Of a stretch of 64,000 bases of DNA, positions 58,099-64,000 are shown piece by piece (within the stretch, counting starts at the first letter, position 1; every line of letters begins with the position of its first letter). Under the pieces are notes generated by a model. That model saw nothing but the letters and a program-made list of their open reading frames with translations. It made no database searches and had not been told where the DNA came from. Source of the DNA: Diplosphaera chodatii. Its lineage: Eukaryota; Chlorophyta; Trebouxiophyceae; Prasiolales; Stichococcaceae. Made by a program: the position numbers and the translations under genes. The stretch is taken from positions 1,612,001-1,676,000 of the forward strand of contig JAALGY010000008.1 in assembly GCA_032358165.1 (NCBI GenBank), in the 5' to 3' direction.

Positions 58099-61000
58099 CT
58101 ACGATCCACCAACATGCTGACACGAGGGATCCTCGATCTCTCCCTGGATGTCCGCCGGAGGTAAGCTGTCGATGTCGTCCAACATCGCATCGATTTTCTC
58201 CTCGAAGAATGCTACAAAGTGGTTGTAGCTGTGCGCAATGTCGTCAGTGCCTGAACAACAACACAGGTCAGTTTGCATCCCAGCATGCAGCCTCGGGCAC
58301 ATGCGTGTGCATGTATTCGTCGACAGCGTTACTACCAATCCGAAATGTTGGCAGGCACTCACCGCACATCTCCCTGATGGAGTGCATGGCCAGCTGCGGG
58401 GCGCCAACATCTATGGTGCGGCAGCCCAGGCTGCTGGCGAGGATCGGCCCTGCATGCAAGGCATCCCAGTGTACTGGATTCATCCAGCAAACAGTGAACA
58501 GAGCCCACAGCTGACTGAACGACTGCATGGCGGTTGGGCACGCACCAATTGTGGAGCCACATGCCATGTCGCTGCGCACAGCAAACTCCTGGGTTGGGAT
58601 GCCACGTCTCCGCGCTACCTCCCTGCGTACCAAGGAGCAGCAGCCTCAGCTGCAAGGCTGGTTCAGGCCTGTAGCTGAACATGGTCTGCTAGCTTCCTGT
58701 GCGCGCATGATGGCTGAAACACATCACTGACCTGAAGAGGGCTGCCGAGACTGCATTGGTGGCATAGCGCTGGTTTACATTGTGCTTCAGCACAAGTCCT
58801 TTGTGGAAGACCGGCGCCAGCACCGAGTCATGCCTGTGTTCAAACATGTATCGACTCAAACGGACAGGACGATGTGTGAAAGACTAGCAGGTTATTGGTG
58901 TGCTTTGATCCAAGCATGGCCAGCCTGCTGCCAAGCACCAGGAAGGGCCCAGCCAACAAGCTGCGGACAGTGTGGGCACACCTCCCCACGCAGATGAGGT
59001 CTCACGCAAGCGCACTTGTCGGCGTAGTTAGGGTGCAGGGCGTGCGCCATGTCGGCGGACACCAGGAAGCTGGCTTGCAGCGCGCGCTGCAGGGCGCCCT
59101 CCTGCCCCGCCGCCAGCGCCGCCGTCACCCGGCTGATGGTGTCCATCATCACCGGGCCGCCCGCGCCTGCGACATGAAGGTGTGTCGTATCGAACAGTGC
59201 AGCAGTTTGAAAGGCCGTTTCGCGCCCAAGTGTCGAGTAACAGAGCGTCTGAGTGGCGAGCAAAAGACCGGCGCCGGAGTGGAGCAGGCCCTCACCCGCT
59301 GCGGAAGCCGACCCGACCTCCTCGTTGTCGAACAGCGCGACGCCGCGCACTGCTGCCTCGCCTGCCAGGGCCTCGGCGCTGCCGCAGGTGTCAATCAGCG
59401 CGGCAAGCGAGCAGAAGCTCATGGCCAGGTTGTCCAGCCGCCCAACGAAGATGAACTCGTCCTGGATGCCTGCGCTCAAGAGCATCTCTGGTCATGATAG
59501 CAGCAGCCTGCTGCAATGCATCCGTGGAAACTGTCGTGTCATGCTGCTTGTCACTGTCAAGGCATGTCGAAACCCGCATGTGGGTCCAGCATACGCTCAC
59601 CGCCGATAGTGCCCGGTTGCACATCGCACAGGTTGAGCTCAAAGTCGACGATGTCCTCGGGCTTGGTGCCCAGCTCTCGGGCCAGCAGCTGCAGCAGCAC
59701 CGCATGGTGCTTCCCCTGCGGTGCACAGTACAGCGCATCGACATTGCTGGTAACCTACCCATATGCACAAACACGTCCATGTCGATACCATTGAACAGTT
59801 GATGGCTCAAGCCTCCAGCAGCACTCCAGCTGGCACGTACTTCCTCCGTGGGGCCCTCTGCTGTCTGTGCTGCATCGTCTTTGCCGCCGTTGGCGCCTGC
59901 AGCGGTGCCCTCCGGCTTGCCTGGCTTCTCAACCCCCGCCTGCACTCACCGAGCCACTGTCAAGCCATCAAGCCATTGACAAGTCCCAGACAACATCAGA
60001 GCACAACCTGTGGGCTGATCCGGTGCACAGAGCCGATCAACTCGGGCTGTATGACATGCCTTGATGGCGGTGGCAAGGATGGGCGGCAGATGCGTCTGCT
60101 TGTTGGGCTTGAAGCCCTCCGTGAAGATGTCCCGGTTCAGGTGGATCGCCAGCATGGGGATGCGCATGATGGGCCGCTCCACCCTGACCTGCGACCAGTG
60201 TCGCACGCAAGCTGCAGTCAGGCACATGTGTTGGCAGATGACAGACGATGCGCACAGTGCACCAGATGTTGCTGATGCCCATCGAAGGAGGACTGTGCAG
60301 GACCCCTTGGCTGGTACTGACACCCCGAGCACGGGTCAAGACCTCAGACACCCATGCTGTGCAGAACGTGCAACGCACCAGGCGGTGCTGCAGGCCGCCA
60401 TTTGCGGTGCGCACGAGGACGCGGCCAGCGACGGACAGGTCGCGGTCGAACCAGGTGTGCCACAGGCCGCCGCCGTACGGCTCCACATTCACCGACAGCC
60501 ACGGCTTCGCCTTGCTGAGCTTGGAGACCGGCTTCAGCTTCAGGCAAGGGCTGCATGCAACACCAGATACTTGTGAGCCAGACGCCCTGCATGCCCTGCA
60601 GCCCTTCAAAGCTGCTGCTTCACACGGTCTGCAGTGAGGGCAGCGTGCTCTGCCCCCCCAGAGGGACTGCAGCCGTTCAGTGCACTTCGCCTGGATGTCT
60701 GCACCACCCCACCTGTCGGTGTGGGCGCCGATCAGGTGGAAGCCGCTGCCCGGCTTGTAGTCGGCGCCCACGGCAAATGCCACAAGCGTTGATGCGTTGC
60801 GCGTGAAGTAATATCTTCCACCAGGCTTCAAACTCCAAGCCGCACGCTCTGACAGGCGCTCAAACCCCGCTGCTGCTAACCGTTTGCTGCCCTCCTCTGT
60901 GCATAGGGATGTTCACCGTGTTGATCTCGTTGTCACTGGTCATCATCAACGCAAGTGGTGGATGTGACGAACCTGCTGTTGGCGGCACGTGTATATGAAC

Positions 61001-61361
61001 ATGGACAGCCGTATATCAGTGTAAAAGTGTGACGAACATGCTTGTCCGTACAGCTGCAAGCTCGTATAAATGCAAGCGCACCGACTGCGTGAAATTGCGT
61101 CCATGAACGGTTGATGAAATCTACCAGCTCCTGAGCGATGTCCGGGCGTGCGCATTTGGGCGACTTGATGCCACTGCCACTACCATCGTGCGGCATGGCT
61201 ACCGCCCTTACAGAAAGGTTGGACCAAGGAGATGCTGCTTGTCCTGCCAAGCGTGCACGTTGGCCAATATGGTTCCGAAACAAGGTGTTGCCCAATGGAC
61301 TGCCGCACCGGCCAATGCACAGAGAATGCGTGACGGCGTTGCGAGCAAGCAATGCTGTCAT
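58099..61361 (-). CDS. DNPEP: Aspartyl aminopeptidase (M18 family) with organelle-type presequence
   Basis: The product is a zinc metallopeptidase that removes N-terminal Asp or Glu; it forms tetrahedral dodecamers in other organisms. Exon 1 (61082-61361) starts [20 protein letters not shown], a basic leader of about 65 residues typical of plastid or mitochondrial import, and then [20 protein letters not shown]. The next exon starts at 60897 ([19 protein letters not shown]). The metal and catalytic motifs are all present: [70 protein letters not shown] and the C-terminal [16 protein letters not shown]. Other family blocks are [15 protein letters not shown] sequence, [20 protein letters not shown] and [19 protein letters not shown]. 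The end, [20 protein letters not shown], is followed by an acidic tail to TGA 58099-58101. Plant and animal DNPEP are mostly cytosolic or vacuolar, so the leader is notable. Confidence 0.93.
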
Positions 61362-61685
61362 CTAAGGTCTTGCAGCAGCACTGCTGCACACACCCGCGGT
61401 TGAGAGACACCCTGCTTCAGTTTGCGATCTGACTGATGATGCCTCCCACAGGGGAGCTGCACATGTGCAAGCAGTGCTGTCAGCCATCAGTTACTCACAC
61501 AAGCGCTGAGTGCGGGTGCACGCTGTTTCGAAACCCAGGTGCACACAATTACAACACGCATGCCAGTGATCCCTGAACACCGCTGATCATGTAGCCTCTG
61601 ATGTGCAGCACCTTGACCTAAGCTTTGAAACAACGGCTCAGTCTGAAATGTGATCAAGCACCTGAGTCGAGTTGGAGACGCAGCA
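61362..61685. promoter_or_regulatory. Shared 5' region of divergent DNPEP and coiled-coil genes
   Basis: A 324-bp gap between two start codons. No coding frame is supported; it should contain both promoters. Confidence 0.45.
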
Positions 61686-64000
61686 ATGTTCACGATCGGC
61701 AAGATGCAGACTTCGAGTATCAGTAGACCGCTGACCCGGAACCATGCGCCGCGAAAGCCTAGGACATTGCATCAACATGCACTGGCCTGGCGGCCCTGCG
61801 TCGGTCGCAAGTGGCATGCACGTTGGTGTCGCGCACAGGCCAACGGCGACAAGCAGCCAGAAGAAGTGCTGCAGGTCTTGACACGCTTCGCCCCAGAACG
61901 GCCTGTGAACCCTGCTACGCCTGCGCATGTGCATTGCCGCGGTATGGTTCCTGCAGATGGTGGACAGTGCTGTGCTGAGCGCAGGCGTCGCAGCCGTCCA
62001 GACGTGCAGCAGCTGCGAAGGACTACAGAGAGCAGGTGCTGATGCTTTGGCATGCAGCATGGGCTGTGCAAGGCTGCGACATCTGGAACATGTGACCCTG
62101 CTAGGCATGCAGCAGGCACCTTGATGCATGTACACCGCAGGGGGCGGCACTGGCAGAGGAGCTCACGGGGCTGCGTGGAGAGGTGGGCGACTTCAGCAAC
62201 GCCATGACGCGGCTGCAGCGGCAGCGCGTTGAGGAGCGGTCAGAGCTGCTCGAGCTGCAATCGGCGCTTCAGGTTGTGCGGATGCCGCTTGTTTTCATAT
62301 CCGCTGGTGCACCGAGACCAGGACTGCAGCAATGTGCTGCATGCTTCCGCCCGGCTCGATGATGTAAAAGTGAGATGGCTGGCAATGCTGTGAACATGAC
62401 GTCCCACGCAGGAGGCATTGGCAGCCTTGGAGGAGGCCCAGCAGTCGTCGCAAACAACAGCAGCCATCCACGACCGCATGACGAAGCAGTCGGAGGTGTT
62501 GGAACAATTGCAGTCGCAGCTGGAGGAAGCAAGGCAGCGGCAGGTTTGCAACCGGACTCTTGGTGACCATGAGTACCAGCTTCCACATCATCAATCCTGC
62601 GTACAGCCATGACAGATACGGATGCTGAGCAGCACACTGTAGGCAAACCCTGTGCCGTGCAAAATGCACAGGCAGATGAGAGCGAGGAGGCAGCAGCTAG
62701 GTTTCTGGAGCTGTCGGCAGCGCTGGAGGAGGCAGAGACTCAGCTGACCGATAATGAGGAGCAGCTGCAGAGCCTGCAGGACATCAGGCAGCAGCTGCAG
62801 CAGCAGGTGAGTAGCTGCCGTCGCTGCTGTCCCCTGATACAGCCATTACACGGCACGACACCGACAGAGTGCTTGCACCGCCATTGACACAAGTTACCAA
62901 TAATGACATAATTATATTGACTGTAGGAAGAGGCAGCGCAGTCGCAGCTTGAGGAGCTAAGGCGCGAGCTGAGAGAAACGCAGGAAGCACAGGCAGCCGC
63001 TGAGGCGCAGGCACAGCAGTTGCAGGGTCGCATAGAGTTGCTTGAGGCCAGTGCTCAGGAGGCAGAAGCAGCGGCGCAGGCTGCACAAGCGGACATCAGT
63101 GCCGCCAGGGACGCTGCATCCGGTGCAGAGGCTGAAGTCGCAATGCTCCGGTCAGCAGCAGAGGAGGCGCGCCTGTTAGCAGACGCCAGAGCCGACGAGC
63201 TGTCGGATGCACGAAACCAGCTGCAGGTTGGTGCGAATCGAGTTGAGCTCGACGTCACTGACCCTGCGAGGCTGTCTGCCATGCCCCACGAAACCTGTAC
63301 TGAGGTTGCTGCCGGGGCAGCGCTGCTTTTTAAAACCTGCTCATGGGCCCCGTCAACACAATGCCATAGCTGGCATGCAGATATCCTCTCACAGCACAGA
63401 TCGCTTATTTAACCCCTCGGCCTGCCTGATTGCTCCAGGAGCGAAGCACGGCATTAGCTGCGGCGGACAGCAAGATCGTGGAGTTGGAAGCGCGTGCGGC
63501 AGAAGCTGAGGAGAACGCTGCGCAACTGGCAAAGGGCAGCTCGGAGCTGGAGTCGACGCTGGCAGCCTTGCAGAAGACGCTGGGCGCTGAGGATCCAAAG
63601 GTGTTTGATAGCGTTAGATGCTATTCGCGATGATGCAGTGGTGATGTTTCGTCAGTTGCTGGAGTGAACAAACAGACCGTGGAGGGCCAGCAGATCTGTC
63701 AGCATATCATATTGGAGCCGTCGATCCGTGCCTGGCGAATGCTGGTGATGGTGTTGACGCTGGCCGTCATGTGCTCAGGCGATGGAGGGCCAGCTCGTCT
63801 CGGCAGTGCAGCGGCAGCAGCAGCTGGAGGGCCAGCTGTCTGATGCGCAGTCGCAGCTGGCCGCAGCGCAGCAGCAGCAGCAGGAAGCGCAGGACGTTGC
63901 GGAGCAGCTGCAAAGCCAGCTGGGCGATGCGTCCAAGGGTCGTGATGAGGCATGTGGGGAGCTGGCAGCTGCCCGCCAGCAGGTGAGCAATGAACACGCG
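61686..64000 (+). CDS. Long coiled-coil protein, 3' end beyond the window
   Basis: The gene is partial at the right edge. ATG 61686 opens MFTIGKMQTSSISRPLTRNH and an Arg/His-rich leader like a plastid transit peptide. It is spliced after ANGDKQPEEVLQ to ASQPSRRAAAAKDYREQ and then to AALAEELTGLRGEVGDFSNA (62143 on). From there on it is almost pure coiled coil, rich in Ala, Glu and Gln with heptad patterns: LAALEEAQQSSQTTAAIHDR, FLELSAALEEAETQLTDNEE, QLEELRRELRETQEAQAAAE, IELLEASAQEAEAAAQAAQA, LAAADSKIVELEARAAEAEE and LVSAVQRQQQLEGQLSDAQS. Introns are phase 0 and fall between heptads. It could be a structural or tethering protein, like MFP1 of thylakoids, but coiled-coil similarity alone cannot assign a function. 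Confidence 0.75.

Overview
This window is nuclear DNA of a green alga, probably a trebouxiophyte-type chlorophyte such as a Coccomyxa or Trebouxia relative. It is moderately GC-rich. Genes are cut into many short exons by GT-AG introns that mostly end in TGCAG. Several products are plastid proteins of the green lineage (THF1/Psb29, plastid ribosomal protein L15, a Tim17-SAM protein). A plant/algal telomere-type motif (TTTAGGG-like) occurs inside one intron. No bacterial operons, CRISPR arrays, rRNA genes or complete transposons were seen. Gene models were built by joining reading frames across visible splice sites, so internal exon edges are inferences unless stated.

Layout, left to right. 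A Tctex-type dynein light chain (-, 652-1215) is head-to-head with an ATC-hydrolase-family gene (+, 1566-3305). Next come plastid ribosomal protein L15 (-, 3467-5014), a doubtful small gene (+, about 5713-6100), a compact 161-residue SET-domain methyltransferase (-, 6111-6905) and an unrecognised plastid-like protein (+, 7458-8677). These are followed by a LOG2/LUL-type RING E3 ligase with a myristoylation start (-, 9223-11564), an HDC1/Rxt3 histone-deacetylase-complex subunit (+, 12171-15105), THF1 (-, 15632-17892) and a Tim17/22/23-SAM protein (-, 18292-about 19440). A very long CHD1 remodeller with a glutamine-rich N-terminus covers 19951-32663 (+).

The right half has an ill-defined stretch of exon-like fragments (-, about 33400-35300), a plastid-type MATE transporter (-, 35382-about 38750), a B-type ABC half-transporter (+, 39627-43688) and EME1, the MUS81 partner (+, 44269-47206). 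It continues with the outer-arm dynein intermediate chain DNAI1/IC1 (+, 48799-55534), a SAM-dependent methyltransferase (+, 56013-57755), an aspartyl aminopeptidase with an organelle-type presequence (-, 58099-61361) and a long coiled-coil protein that runs off the right edge (+, 61686 onward).

Themes: most genes alternate in head-to-head and tail-to-tail pairs. Three genes act on chromatin (SET, HDC1, CHD1), and several are plastid-directed. Two encode dynein subunits; DNAI1 is specific to motile cilia, so it argues that this alga has, or recently had, flagellated cells.
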